Below are positions 49,488 to 61,140 of a DNA stretch of 64,000 bases, piece after piece. Source of the stretch: Paractinoplanes polyasparticus (GTDB taxonomy: Bacteria; Actinomycetota; Actinomycetes; Mycobacteriales; Micromonosporaceae); assembly GCF_019710575.1 (NCBI RefSeq), contig NZ_JAHWFK010000045.1, positions 62,001 through 126,000 on the forward strand. The letters are read 5' to 3'. Position 1 is the stretch's first letter, and each line of letters opens with the position of its first letter. The notes beneath the pieces are model-generated. The model was not told the origin of the DNA. It did no database searches and saw only the letters and a list, made by a program, of their open reading frames with translations. Made by a program: the position numbers and the translations under genes.

Positions 49488-51158
49488 TCAGACGTGGTGA
49501 CGGGACTGGAGGGTGAAGAACCGGCCGGTGACGAAGTGGTCGTCGCTCAGCGAGGCCGTGGCGGCCGGATTGGCGCCGGAGCCGTGCAGGTCGCTGAACG
49601 CGGCGGTCTGGTTCACGAACACCCCTCCCGTCAGATTTTCGGCGAGGTGCACCCCGGCGTCGAGCGCCGCCTCCCGCGCAGCGGAAAGGACCTCGGGATT
49701 CGTGGAGTGGACGAGCGCGGTGAGCGCACCGTGGGCCCGGACCGTCTCGACCAGGACGCGCAGGCTGTGCGCGGTCGACTCGGTGGCGATGACGAACGAG
49801 ACCGGGCCGAACCATTCCCGGGTGTACGCCTTCTCGTCGGCCGCGTCGAGCCGGATCACCACGGGCGTGCGGATCGTGGCGCCCGGGTTGTTCTCATCGG
49901 CGACCTCGGCCGTGGGGTGGATGACGCTCGCCGCGCTGTTGGCCTCGGTGAGCCGGGCCAGGACGCCGTCGTTGACGATCGCGCCCAGCGTGCCCGCGGC
50001 CCGGGCCGGGTCGCCCAGCAGCTTGTCGAGCGCGGCGGCCAGGTCGGCGCCGAACTCGTCGACGCTGCGGTGGCCGGCGTCGGTCTCGATGCCGCCCTGC
50101 GGAACCAGGATGTTCTGCGGGGTGGTGCACATCTGCCCGCTGTAGAGCGACAGCGAGAAGGACAGGTTGCGCAGCAGGCCCTTGTAGTCGTCGGTGGAGT
50201 CGACCACGACCGTGTTGAGGCCGGCCTTCTCGGTGTAGACGACGGCCTGGCGGGCGTTGGCCTCGAGCCAGTTGCCGAACTCGCTGGAGCCGGTGAAGTC
50301 GACGATGCGGACGTCGGGGTGGGTGGCCAGGGTGGCCGCGATGCCGTCGCCGGGCTCCTCGACGGCCAGGGTGACCAGGTCGGGGCTCTGGCCGGCCTCG
50401 GCCAGCACCTCGCGGCAGATCTGCACGGTGATGGCCAGCGGCAGCACGGCGCCCGGGTGCGGCTTGACGATCACCGGGTTGCCGGTGACCAGGCCGGCGA
50501 ACAGGCCCGGATAGCTGTTCCAGGTCGGGAAGGTGTTGCAGCCGATGACCAGGCCCACGCCGCGGCCGACGACCGTGCTCGTCTTGGTGAGGCGCAGGGG
50601 GTCGCCGCCGCGCTGCGGCTTGGCCCACTCGGTGGTGGCCGGGATGCGGGTGGTGGCGGCCAGCGCGTACGCCACGGCCTCGAGGGCCCGGTCTTGCGCG
50701 TGCGGGCCGCCGGCCTGGAACGCCATGACGAAGGCCTGGCCGGTGGTGTGCTGGACGGCGTGGGCCAGCTCGAACGAGCGGGCGTTGATCCGCTTGATGA
50801 TCTCGGCGGCGACGCCGGCGCGACCCTGCGGGCCGACGGCGCGCCAGGCCGGGGTGGCGGCGCGGGCGGCAGCGACCAGGGCCAGCGGGTCGGCCTTGGG
50901 GTAGCTGACGCCGAGCTCGAGGCCCCAGGGCGAGCGCTCGGTGCTGACCGTGCCGGCGGCGCCGGGCACCTCGATCGGGAACGGGCCGCCGAGCAGGGCC
51001 CGGAACGCACGCTCACCCTCGGGCGCGGCCTGCTCGCCGTAAACCGATTTGCTCGGCGACTCGGGGAAGGCCGACCAGTAGTCGCGGACGGTCGTCGCCC
51101 GGACAGCCTGATCGAGCAGCTCGGCATGCCTCTCGTAGAACCCGGCGGGGGTCGTCAT
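49488..51158 (-). CDS. paaN: Phenylacetate degradation aldehyde dehydrogenase PaaN
   Basis: 556 residues. Aldehyde-dehydrogenase fold with GRGVGLVIGCNTFPTWNSY, VIVKPHPGAVLPLA, FTGSSEFGNWL and the catalytic Cys in SGQMCTTPQNI. It corresponds to the PaaN group, which lacks the C-terminal MaoC-type hydratase of the fused PaaZ, so the ring-opening hydratase must be a separate protein outside this window. First gene of the minus-strand operon; promoter in the 74-bp region shared with the TetR gene. Confidence 0.95.
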   Translation of the reverse strand: MTTPAGFYERHAELLDQAVRATTVRDYWSAFPESPSKSVYGEQAAPEGERAFRALLGGPFPIEVPGAAGTVSTERSPWGLELGVSYPKADPLALVAAARAATPAWRAVGPQGRAGVAAEIIKRINARSFELAHAVQHTTGQAFVMAFQAGGPHAQDRALEAVAYALAATTRIPATTEWAKPQRGGDPLRLTKTSTVVGRGVGLVIGCNTFPTWNSYPGLFAGLVTGNPVIVKPHPGAVLPLAITVQICREVLAEAGQSPDLVTLAVEEPGDGIAATLATHPDVRIVDFTGSSEFGNWLEANARQAVVYTEKAGLNTVVVDSTDDYKGLLRNLSFSLSLYSGQMCTTPQNILVPQGGIETDAGHRSVDEFGADLAAALDKLLGDPARAAGTLGAIVNDGVLARLTEANSAASVIHPTAEVADENNPGATIRTPVVIRLDAADEKAYTREWFGPVSFVIATESTAHSLRVLVETVRAHGALTALVHSTNPEVLSAAREAALDAGVHLAENLTGGVFVNQTAAFSDLHGSGANPAATASLSDDHFVTGRFFTLQSRHHV

Positions 51159-51193
51159 CCTGCGCTCCCTTGCGCTCGCGTGCCATCATTATC

Positions 51194-51213
51194 TACCGTC
51201 CGGTCGGTCGGTA
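51194..51213. promoter_or_regulatory. Putative TetR operator between paaN and tetR
   Basis: TACCG (51194-51198) and CGGTA (51209-51213) are inverted and enclose further CGGT/ACCG half-sites (TCCGGTCGGT), giving an imperfect 20-bp palindrome in the 74-bp divergent region. Its position overlaps where both promoters must lie, so the TetR protein probably represses both sides. Confidence 0.6.
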
Positions 51214-51232
51214 ATCAAGCCCGGGAGAGAGA

Positions 51233-51835
51233 ATGGCACCGACACCCGCGAAGGAACCTCGTCGGCGTGGGCGTCCCGGTCATGACCAGGATGCCGTGCT
51301 CGCCGCGGCCGTGCGGCTGTTCAACGAGCGCGGCTACGACTACACCAGCATGTTCGACATCGCCGTGGCGCTGGGCATCACCAAATCCAGCGTCTACCAC
51401 CACATCGCCGGCAAGGAACAACTTCTGCAGATGGCGATGGACCGGGCGCTCGACGGCCTCTTCGAGGCGGCCGACCAGGTGCGGGCGTTGGACACGCCGG
51501 CCCTGGAAAGACTCGAGCAGCTGATCCGGCGCAGCGTGCTGGTGCTGTCCGAGCGGTTCGAATACGTGACCGTACTGCTGCGGGTGCGCGGCAACACCGA
51601 GGTCGAGCAGCACGCGCTGGCGCGGCGGCGCGAGTTCGACGCCGTGGTCACCGAGCTGGTCAAGCAGGCTCAGGCCGAGGGCGGCGTACGCCCCGACGTC
51701 GACCCGGCCACCGCCGCCCGCCTGCTCCTCGGCATGGTCAACTCGCTCACCGAGTGGTACCGCCCCCGCCCCGGCAGCGCCGAGGTGATCGCCGACGCGG
51801 TGACCGCCCTGGCCTTCGACGGCCTGCGCACCTGA
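51233..51835 (+). CDS. TetR-family regulator of the phenylacetate operon
   Basis: 200 residues. HTH: DAVLAAAVRLFNERGYDYTSM and DIAVALGITKSSVYHHIAGK. The C-terminal domain (VNSLTEWYRP near the end) is the type found in TetR regulators next to paa genes in actinomycetes, where phenylacetyl-CoA releases repression. Divergent from paaN across a 74-bp region with an operator-like palindrome. GAGAGAGA lies just before the ATG. Confidence 0.9.
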   Translation: MAPTPAKEPRRRGRPGHDQDAVLAAAVRLFNERGYDYTSMFDIAVALGITKSSVYHHIAGKEQLLQMAMDRALDGLFEAADQVRALDTPALERLEQLIRRSVLVLSERFEYVTVLLRVRGNTEVEQHALARRREFDAVVTELVKQAQAEGGVRPDVDPATAARLLLGMVNSLTEWYRPRPGSAEVIADAVTALAFDGLRT

Positions 51836-51903
51836 CCCCCTTCACAAGATCTCCCCCGACCGCACACCACCTGACCCGCTTTGATTGGCTAGCGTTGCCG
51901 TCG

Positions 51904-53109
51904 ATGAAGCGAAGCCTGGCCGCCGCGACGGTCGCCACCCTCCTGGCCGGCTCGGTGAGCGCATGCACCACCGAAGACTCACCGGTGGCGGCGCCGGCTT
52001 CCAGCGCCGCCGCTCCCTCGTCGGCTGCACCCTCGTCGGCTGCCCCTTCGTCGACGGCCCCGTCCTCGTCGCCGCCGCCCGACTGCGTGACGGCGACACT
52101 CGACGGCCTCGACCTTCCGGAGCGGGTCGGCCAGTTGCTGATGATCGGCGCCGCGGTGAACGCGCCCAGCGGCCTGGGCGACACGGTCCGCCGCTACCAC
52201 CTGGGCGGCGTCTTCTTGCGCGGCCGAAGCACCCATTCGGCCGCCGAGCTGAAGTCGGACATCGCCGCCCTGCAGAAACAGGCCCCCATGCCGATGCTGC
52301 TGGCCGTCGACCAGGAGGGCGGCAGCGTGCAGACCCTCAAAGGCTCCGACTTCCCGCGGTTGCCGTCGGCTCAACGGCTCGGCGCCGGGCCGGCCGCGAA
52401 CCTGCGCGACACCACCCGTACCAGCGCCCGCCGCTTGAAGGCGATCGGCGTGAACCTCAACCTGGCCCCGGTGGCCGACACCGTGCCCACCAGCATCGGC
52501 ACCGGCAACCCGCCGATCGGCGCCTTCCGCCGCGAGTTCGGCTCCGACCCGGCGAAGGTCGCGGCGGCGATCCGTACGGTCGTCCCCGCCTCCCAGGACG
52601 CCGGCGTTCTGACCACGCTGAAGCACTTCCCCGGCCTGGGCCGCGTGCGCGTCAACACCGACGTCTCCCGGGGTGCGACCGACACCGTGGCCACGGTCAA
52701 CGACCCCTACCTGGGCCCGTTCGAAGCCGGCATCGAATCCGGCACGGCGGCCGTGATGATCTCCTCGGCCCGGTATCCCAAGATCGACCCGGACGCGATC
52801 GCCGCCTTCTCGAAGCCGATCATCACCGGTCTGCTGCGCGACAAGATCGGCTTCGCGGGCCTGGTGATCTCCGACGACCTGGGCGCGGCCCGCGCGGTCA
52901 CGTCCGTCTCCCCCGCCCAGCGAGCCGTTCGGTTCGTGGCCGCCGGCGGCGACATGGTGCTCACCATCGTGGCCGCCGACGCCGCCCCCATGGCCGGCGC
53001 CCTCATCAACAAGGCCGAAAGTGATCGTTCCTTCCGCGCCCGGGTCGACGAGGCCGCCCGCCACGTCCTGGAGGCCAAGAAGCGAGCCGGCATCCTCCCC
53101 TGCCGCTGA
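51904..53109 (+). CDS. GH3-family lipoprotein (NagZ-like)
   Basis: 401 residues from ATG 51904. Lipobox LAGSVSAC with Cys near 20, then a low-complexity Ala/Pro/Ser linker (about 30-55). The GH3 TIM barrel has VGQLLMIG, LLAVDQEGG, LKHFPGLGRV and the nucleophile Asp in VISDDLGA. The NagZ-type dyad (KHFPGHG with DSH) is replaced by KHFPGLGRVRVNTD; this variant is common in actinobacteria and may mark another acid/base solution or substrate. It is likely a surface glycosidase of wall sugars. Confidence 0.88.
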   Translation: MKRSLAAATVATLLAGSVSACTTEDSPVAAPASSAAAPSSAAPSSAAPSSTAPSSSPPPDCVTATLDGLDLPERVGQLLMIGAAVNAPSGLGDTVRRYHLGGVFLRGRSTHSAAELKSDIAALQKQAPMPMLLAVDQEGGSVQTLKGSDFPRLPSAQRLGAGPAANLRDTTRTSARRLKAIGVNLNLAPVADTVPTSIGTGNPPIGAFRREFGSDPAKVAAAIRTVVPASQDAGVLTTLKHFPGLGRVRVNTDVSRGATDTVATVNDPYLGPFEAGIESGTAAVMISSARYPKIDPDAIAAFSKPIITGLLRDKIGFAGLVISDDLGAARAVTSVSPAQRAVRFVAAGGDMVLTIVAADAAPMAGALINKAESDRSFRARVDEAARHVLEAKKRAGILPCR

Positions 53110-53132
53110 CCCCGGCGCGGCCCGCGCCGGGG
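53110..53132. terminator. Perfect 10-bp hairpin between gh3 and ileS
   Basis: CCCCGGCGCG (53110-53119) and CGCGCCGGGG (53123-53132) with a GCC loop, directly after the TGA of the GH3 gene and 10 bases before the convergent ileS stop. Works for both directions. Confidence 0.8.
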
Positions 53133-53142
53133 TGCCGTCCGA

Positions 53143-56289
<3,147 letters not shown>

Positions 56290-56292
56290 CAA

Positions 56293-56500
56293 CAGAGGGA
56301 CGAGACCTCATCGGCCCCGCGGTACCACCCTCTTTGGCCGTGAAGCCACGGCCCACTCGAAGTGGGTGCAGTCGGTTCTAATCGGCCCGGGGGCCTTTCC
56401 TCCGACGGCTCCGGGGTGATCTTCCGGCCGCGCACGCCCCCGGGCTTCCACCGTCCCCGGGTCTCTCGTGACTGCGTGCGACCGTACTCGTCCCCATCAG
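56293..56500 (-). promoter_or_regulatory. T-box riboswitch controlling ileS
   Basis: On the minus strand the conserved T-box AGGGTGGTACCGCGG occurs at 56331-56317; its TGGT pairs with the tRNA acceptor end. AGAGGG (56333-56328) pairs with CCCTCT (56299-56294) to close the antiterminator helix, only four bases before the ATG, so there is no room for an intrinsic terminator and control should act on translation. Upstream hairpins include CCCACT-TCG-AGTGGG and GGCCGTG-GCTT-CACGGCC. A likely specifier is ATC at 56420-56418, inside a stem closed by GACGG/CCGTC (56455-56451 / 56408-56404). The outer limit is approximate. Confidence 0.9.
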
Positions 56501-56545
56501 CGCCTCGCTCCGACGATGGTACCGGCCTGGGTGCGGCGGCAGCCA

Positions 56546-57538
56546 TCAGGTTTGCGGCGCGGCGGTGCTGCCCCTCACGACCAGGTGCGGCACCAGGACG
56601 ATCTCGCTCGGGAGCGTACGGCCGTCGTCGAGGCGGGACACGGCGGCGAGCACCGCCTCGCGCGCCTGGGCCGGCGCGTCCTGGTTGACCGACGTCAGAT
56701 CGATGTGGGCCAGGTGAGCCAGCGTGCTGTCGTCGTAGCCGACCACGGAGACCCGGCCGGGCACGTCGACGCCGGCGCGGACGAACGCGTCCATCAGGCC
56801 CACCGCCAGGCGATCGTTGGAAGCCACGACGGCGGTGGGCAGGTCGCCCCCGTCGGCCAGCCGGCGGCCGGCGCGCACGCCGCCCTCTTCGGTGTGGTCG
56901 CCCGGCAGCACCACGGCGGCCAGCCCGGCCCGGCGCATCGCCCGGCGGTAGCCCCGGCGGCGGGCAGCGGCCACCGCACCCCGCCCGCCGTCGAGGAAGG
57001 CGATGCGGGTGTGACCGAGACAGATCAGATGATCGAGGGCGGCGTCGACCCCGACGTCGTCGGCCGGGCGCACCACGTCGACCGCCACGCCGGGGGCCGT
57101 GCGGCCGACCACCACGCAGGGCACCTGGGCCGCCAGCCGGCCGAGCTCGTCGTCGGGCGCGTCGGGGCCGAGCAGGATCAGCGCCTCGCACCGGAAGTCG
57201 AGCAGGGTCTCGATGGCGCGGGGCTCGTCGTGACTGCGGGTGAGGGTGGACAGCACGACCTCGTAGCCGGCCCGGTCGGCCTCGACATGGATCTCTTCGG
57301 CCAGCTCGGCGTGGAACGGGTTGCGCAAGTCGAGCAGGACGCCCAGCAGGTGGCGCCGGCGGCGGGCGAGCAGGCTGGCCGTGCGGTCGGCCCGGTAGCC
57401 CAGCTCGGCCGCGGCCGCCAGCACGCGCTCGCGGGTCTCGGAGCTGGGACCGGGCGCGCCGCGCAGCACGAGGGAGACCGAGGCCGGCGAGACGCCGACG
57501 CGGGCGGCCACGTCGGACAGTCGCGGTCGCTGATCCAC
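56546..57538 (-). CDS. LacI-family transcriptional repressor
   Basis: 330 residues from GTG 57538, with GAGGAG seven bases upstream. N-terminal HTH RPRLSDVAARVGVSPASVSLVL and hinge LAAAAELGYRADRTASLLARR; the rest is a periplasmic-binding-protein-like sensor with LGHTRIAFLDGG and VSVVGYDDS. It binds the perfect palindrome at 57601-57614 in all likelihood and controls the divergent sugar operon (dehydrogenase, isomerase). A carbohydrate inducer is expected. Confidence 0.93.
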   Translation of the reverse strand: MDQRPRLSDVAARVGVSPASVSLVLRGAPGPSSETRERVLAAAAELGYRADRTASLLARRRRHLLGVLLDLRNPFHAELAEEIHVEADRAGYEVVLSTLTRSHDEPRAIETLLDFRCEALILLGPDAPDDELGRLAAQVPCVVVGRTAPGVAVDVVRPADDVGVDAALDHLICLGHTRIAFLDGGRGAVAAARRRGYRRAMRRAGLAAVVLPGDHTEEGGVRAGRRLADGGDLPTAVVASNDRLAVGLMDAFVRAGVDVPGRVSVVGYDDSTLAHLAHIDLTSVNQDAPAQAREAVLAAVSRLDDGRTLPSEIVLVPHLVVRGSTAAPQT

Positions 57539-57560
57539 TCTTTCACTCCTCGTGCACACC

Positions 57561-57590
57561 TTGACACTCACCGAGATCAACATTGATAGT
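57561..57590 (+). promoter_or_regulatory. Predicted promoter of the sugar dehydrogenase operon
   Basis: TTGACA (57561-57566) is a perfect -35; GATAGT (57585-57590) is the best -10, 18 bases away. Transcription would begin near 57597, just before the LacI-type operator. Confidence 0.6.
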
Positions 57591-57600
57591 ACAGGAGTTC

Positions 57601-57614
57601 TTAAAGCGCTTTAA
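57601..57614. promoter_or_regulatory. LacI-family operator
   Basis: TTAAAGCGCTTTAA is a perfect 14-bp palindrome with the central CG pair typical of LacI-family sites, placed just downstream of the predicted start of transcription and between the divergent lacI-type gene and the sugar dehydrogenase gene. Position fits repression by roadblock. Confidence 0.85.
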
Positions 57615-57637
57615 ATCCTCGATCGAGGCAGGTCCGC

Positions 57638-58798
57638 ATGACACTTGGAGTCGCCGTGATCGGCGCCGGCATGGTCGGCCGGGCACACGCCAACGCCTAC
57701 CGCCAGGCCGCCACCGTCTTCGGCCTCGACCAGCCCGCCCCCCGCCTCGTCGCCATCGCGGATGTGCACGAGCCGTTCGCCGCCGACGCCGCCGCGCGCT
57801 ACGGCTACGCCCGCGCCGAGACCGACTGGCGAGCGGTCGTCGAGGCGCCCGACGTCGACGCGGTGAGCGTCGCCGTCGCCAACAGCCTCCACCGCGAGGT
57901 CACCGAGGCCGCCCTCGCCGCCGGCAAACACGTGCTCTGCGAGAAGCCCCTGGCCCCGAACGTCGCCGACGGCGCCGCCATGGCCGCCGCGGCCGCCGCC
58001 GCTCCCGGCCTGGTCGGCGCGGTCGGCTTCACGTTCCGCCGCTCCCCCGCCCTCAACGCACTGAAGCAGCAGGTCGAGGGCGCGCTCGGCCCGGTGCGCC
58101 ACTTCGTCGGCAACTACTGGTGCGACTACGGCTTCGACCCGCAGCGCCCGATGAGCTGGCGCTACCAGGGCGGTCCCGGCTCGGGCGTGCTGGCCGACAT
58201 CGGCAGCCACCTGACCGACCTGGCCGAGTTCTTCTGCGGCCCCACCAGCGGCGTCCAGGGCACGACGATGGCCACGCTGGTCACCGCACGCCCCCGGCCG
58301 CTGGGCGTCGCCGTGGGGCACGCCGGCGGCGTCCAGGTGAGCGACGAGCTCGTGCCGGTCGAGAACGAGGACGTCTGCACGTTCACCACCAGCTACGCGA
58401 GTGGGGCGGTGGGCACGTTCTCGCTGTCCCGGGTCGCCTTCGGCCACGCCAACACGCTCCGGGTCGACCTGTTCTGCGAGCGGGGCACCGCCTCGTTCGA
58501 CATGACCCGTCCGGCCGAGTTCGGCATCATCGACGCGACGCCCGAGGTGTCGGTCAACGGCGCCCGCACTGTCTACATCGGCCCGTGGCACCCCTACGTG
58601 GCGCGCGGCCTCCCCATGGATTTCCCCACCGTCGGCCACGGCCAGAACGACTTCTTCGTCTACCAGGCCCGCGCCTTCCTCGACCAGATCGCCGGCGTCA
58701 AGGGCCTGCCGCCCTGCCCCGACCTGGCCCACGGCCTGCACAACCTGCGCGTTCTCGAGGCGGTCGTGTCCGCCACCGGCAAACCCACAACCCTCTGA
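57638..58798 (+). CDS. Gfo/Idh/MocA-family sugar dehydrogenase
   Basis: 386 residues. NAD(P) fold GVAVIGAGMVGRAHANAY and the family signature CEKPLAP with the conserved Lys. C-terminal sheet domain from about residue 130 (GFTFRRSPAL, GSGVLADIGSHLTDL). It oxidises a cyclic polyol or sugar; the exact sugar is unknown. Ribosome-binding GAGGCAGG before ATG. First gene of a two-gene operon with an isomerase, under a LacI regulator. Confidence 0.95.
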   Translation: MTLGVAVIGAGMVGRAHANAYRQAATVFGLDQPAPRLVAIADVHEPFAADAAARYGYARAETDWRAVVEAPDVDAVSVAVANSLHREVTEAALAAGKHVLCEKPLAPNVADGAAMAAAAAAAPGLVGAVGFTFRRSPALNALKQQVEGALGPVRHFVGNYWCDYGFDPQRPMSWRYQGGPGSGVLADIGSHLTDLAEFFCGPTSGVQGTTMATLVTARPRPLGVAVGHAGGVQVSDELVPVENEDVCTFTTSYASGAVGTFSLSRVAFGHANTLRVDLFCERGTASFDMTRPAEFGIIDATPEVSVNGARTVYIGPWHPYVARGLPMDFPTVGHGQNDFFVYQARAFLDQIAGVKGLPPCPDLAHGLHNLRVLEAVVSATGKPTTL

Positions 58799-58811
58799 GG
58801 AGACCCCTGCC

Positions 58812-59813
58812 ATGCGCCTCGGTGCCTACACGGCGTGCCTGCACGACCGCTCCCTCGACGAAACGCTGAAGATCCTCGGCGAGCTCGGCCTGACCAGTGC
58901 CGAGATCAACACCGGCGGCTTCATCGCCGCGCCCCACATCCCCATCGACGACCTGCTGGCCAGCGCCGGCGCCCGCGAGGACTACCTGGGCCGCTACACC
59001 CAGGCCGGCATCACGCTGACCGGCCTCAACTGCAACGGCAACCCGCTCAACCCCGACCCGCTCGTCGGCCCGAAGCACGCCGATGACCTGCGGCGCAGCA
59101 TCGAACTGGCCGCCCTGCTCGGCGTCCGGCGGGTGGTCACCATGTCGGGCCTGCCCGGCAGCGACGCGCGCGCCTCCGTGGCCAACTGGGTGGTGAACCC
59201 GTGGGACAGCCAATTTCTCGACGTCCTCGACTATCAGTGGCAAGAGGTGGCCGTGCCGTTCTGGCGCGACATCCAGGCCCGCGCGGCCGACGCCGACGTC
59301 AAGGTGTGCATCGAGATGCACCCGCAGAACCTCGTCTTCAACCCGCCCACCCTGCTGCGCCTGATCGAACAGACCAACGCCACCCACGTCGGCGCCGAGA
59401 TGGACCCGAGCCACCTGTTCTGGCAGGGCATCGACCCCGTGGCCGCCATCAGGCACCTGGGCGACCGGGTGTTCCACGCCGCCGCCAAAGACACCCGCAT
59501 CAACGACGACAACGTGCGCCTGTTCGGCGTGCTCGACGACCGTTTCACCCGCACCCCCGCCGACCGGAACCCGCTCAGCCTGGGCGGCGACAACACCCTC
59601 AACCAGTGGCCCACCCAGCCGTCCTGGCAGTTCGTGGCCGTCGGCCGCGGCCACGGCGACGACTTCTGGGTGCCCTTCCTGCAAGCCCTGCACGAGGTCG
59701 ACCCCGACATGGCCGTCAACATCGAACACGAGGACACCGAACTCGACCAGATCGAGGGCCTGCGCCTGGCCGCCGAAAACCTCCTCGCCGCCGCCCGGAA
59801 AGCCGGCATCTGA
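58812..59813 (+). CDS. Sugar phosphate isomerase/epimerase (xylose-isomerase-like TIM barrel)
   Basis: 333 residues, 13 bp after the dehydrogenase, with TGAGGAG upstream. AP-endonuclease-2-type barrel: CIEMHPQNLVF (metal Glu), EMDPSHLFWQGIDP (Asp/His), FHAAAKDTRI and a late NIEHED. These are the four metal ligands of the family. Works with the dehydrogenase in catabolism of a sugar or inositol-like compound. Confidence 0.94.
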   Translation: MRLGAYTACLHDRSLDETLKILGELGLTSAEINTGGFIAAPHIPIDDLLASAGAREDYLGRYTQAGITLTGLNCNGNPLNPDPLVGPKHADDLRRSIELAALLGVRRVVTMSGLPGSDARASVANWVVNPWDSQFLDVLDYQWQEVAVPFWRDIQARAADADVKVCIEMHPQNLVFNPPTLLRLIEQTNATHVGAEMDPSHLFWQGIDPVAAIRHLGDRVFHAAAKDTRINDDNVRLFGVLDDRFTRTPADRNPLSLGGDNTLNQWPTQPSWQFVAVGRGHGDDFWVPFLQALHEVDPDMAVNIEHEDTELDQIEGLRLAAENLLAAARKAGI

Positions 59814-59831
59814 CCGAGGGACCCGAACCCC

Positions 59832-61064
59832 TCAACGCGGGCGGGGCGGCTCAGGGCGGGTGAGGGCAGGAAACGCCCGCAGGATCTCCGTTCGGAAGGC
59901 TTTGTAGAGGCTGCCATAGGTGCCGGTGGCGGCCCGCATCGCCTCCAGCGCCTGGAGTGCGGCGCGCAGCGGATCCGGGTTACCGGCGGCCCACAGGGCC
60001 GGCAGACCCAGAGCCCAGGGATTCAGAGACCGGTCGGCGAGCAACTCACCCGGGTTGCCGGTTCCCTGCGTGAGCACCATCCTCGCGGCGGGGGCGACGG
60101 AAGGCTCGTCGGCCAGCCTCGACAGCATCGCGCTGGTGACGGTGAATTCGGCGGGTAGGGGCTCGCCGCGGTCCAGCGCGGCCCACGCGGGTGCCAGCCA
60201 GTCGAGGTCCGCGATGCCGCCGGCCGTGAGTGCGCTGCGGGCGGCCCAGATCGCGATCTGCCGCTGGGCAGCATCGCCCGCCTCGACCACGGCGTCGACC
60301 AGGTCCCGGTCCTCCAGGGCGAAGCCGCGGACACTGTTGCCGAGCGCGCGCAGACGGTCGCTGGGCAGGCGGCCGCCCCAGCTCCGCAGATCGTCGTTGT
60401 GCCTGCGCTCCTTGACGCGGCGCAGACGCTCCTCCTGGACGCGGCTCTCGGCCTCGACCTGTTCCCAGAGGAATGCCGGGGCCGATGTCGAGGCCGCGTA
60501 CCCGTGCCAATAGGCGGCCGCCTCACTGGTCTGCCGCACGATCACGTCAGGCGGCCGCGGGTCCAGGTCCGTCAGCTTGCCGCCGGCGCCCACCGGCCAG
60601 AACGCCAGCAGGTAGCGGTCGGGGCGGTGGTCCGTCTCGGTGTAGTCGCCGTCGGCGGTCTCGTCCGGGCCCCCCGGGTATTGCGCCTCGTCCATGCCGA
60701 GAGCGCAGTAGCGCACGCGGAAGGCCGGCAGCACCAGGCCGTCCGGCGCCAGGGACAGCGAGGCCAGGGCGCTGTCAGCCCACGGCACGAGGTCGACGGT
60801 GGCGGCTCGCGGGCGAAAGGGTACCTCGACGACCTCCTCCCATGCCGGGCCAGCGGCGGGCGGTTCGCTCTCATGCAGCTCGACCGTGAACCGGACAAAT
60901 CCGGAGTGCGTTCCGGTCATCAGGAACAGTCCGCCCGGCACGCCGGCCCCGCAGAGCCCGTTCACCTGCCCGGCGAACGCGGCGGTCATGTCCGGCGCCT
61001 CGAAGCTCGTCACGTAGGCCTGGCTGTACGCGACCGGAACCAGGCCGTCGAAGAGAACCCGCAC
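59832..61064 (-). CDS. Unknown 410-residue protein
   Basis: No family recognised. The N-terminal 180 residues are strand-rich (VRVLFDGLVPVAYSQAYVTSF, GGLFLMTGTHSGFVRFTVEL) like a small sensory or binding domain; residues 195-250 are a charged coiled-coil-like segment (ESRVQEERLRRVKERRHNDD), and the C-terminal 150 are helical with ALRAALQALEAMRAATG. No signal peptide or membrane segment. Start GTG 61064. Neighbours on the same strand include an unknown anchored protein; no pathway link can be shown. Confidence 0.65.
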   Translation of the reverse strand: MRVLFDGLVPVAYSQAYVTSFEAPDMTAAFAGQVNGLCGAGVPGGLFLMTGTHSGFVRFTVELHESEPPAAGPAWEEVVEVPFRPRAATVDLVPWADSALASLSLAPDGLVLPAFRVRYCALGMDEAQYPGGPDETADGDYTETDHRPDRYLLAFWPVGAGGKLTDLDPRPPDVIVRQTSEAAAYWHGYAASTSAPAFLWEQVEAESRVQEERLRRVKERRHNDDLRSWGGRLPSDRLRALGNSVRGFALEDRDLVDAVVEAGDAAQRQIAIWAARSALTAGGIADLDWLAPAWAALDRGEPLPAEFTVTSAMLSRLADEPSVAPAARMVLTQGTGNPGELLADRSLNPWALGLPALWAAGNPDPLRAALQALEAMRAATGTYGSLYKAFRTEILRAFPALTRPEPPRPR

Positions 61065-61140
61065 CGGCCGATCGTGCCATCAAGTAGTCACCCCGTGCCG
61101 GTGAAAGGCTTGACGCCGTCATCAATAGGTCGTGTGGCAC

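Noticed and set aside
48402..51524. 1040-codon plus-strand open frame across thiolase and paaN
   Set aside because: Antisense shadow of two well-supported enzymes.
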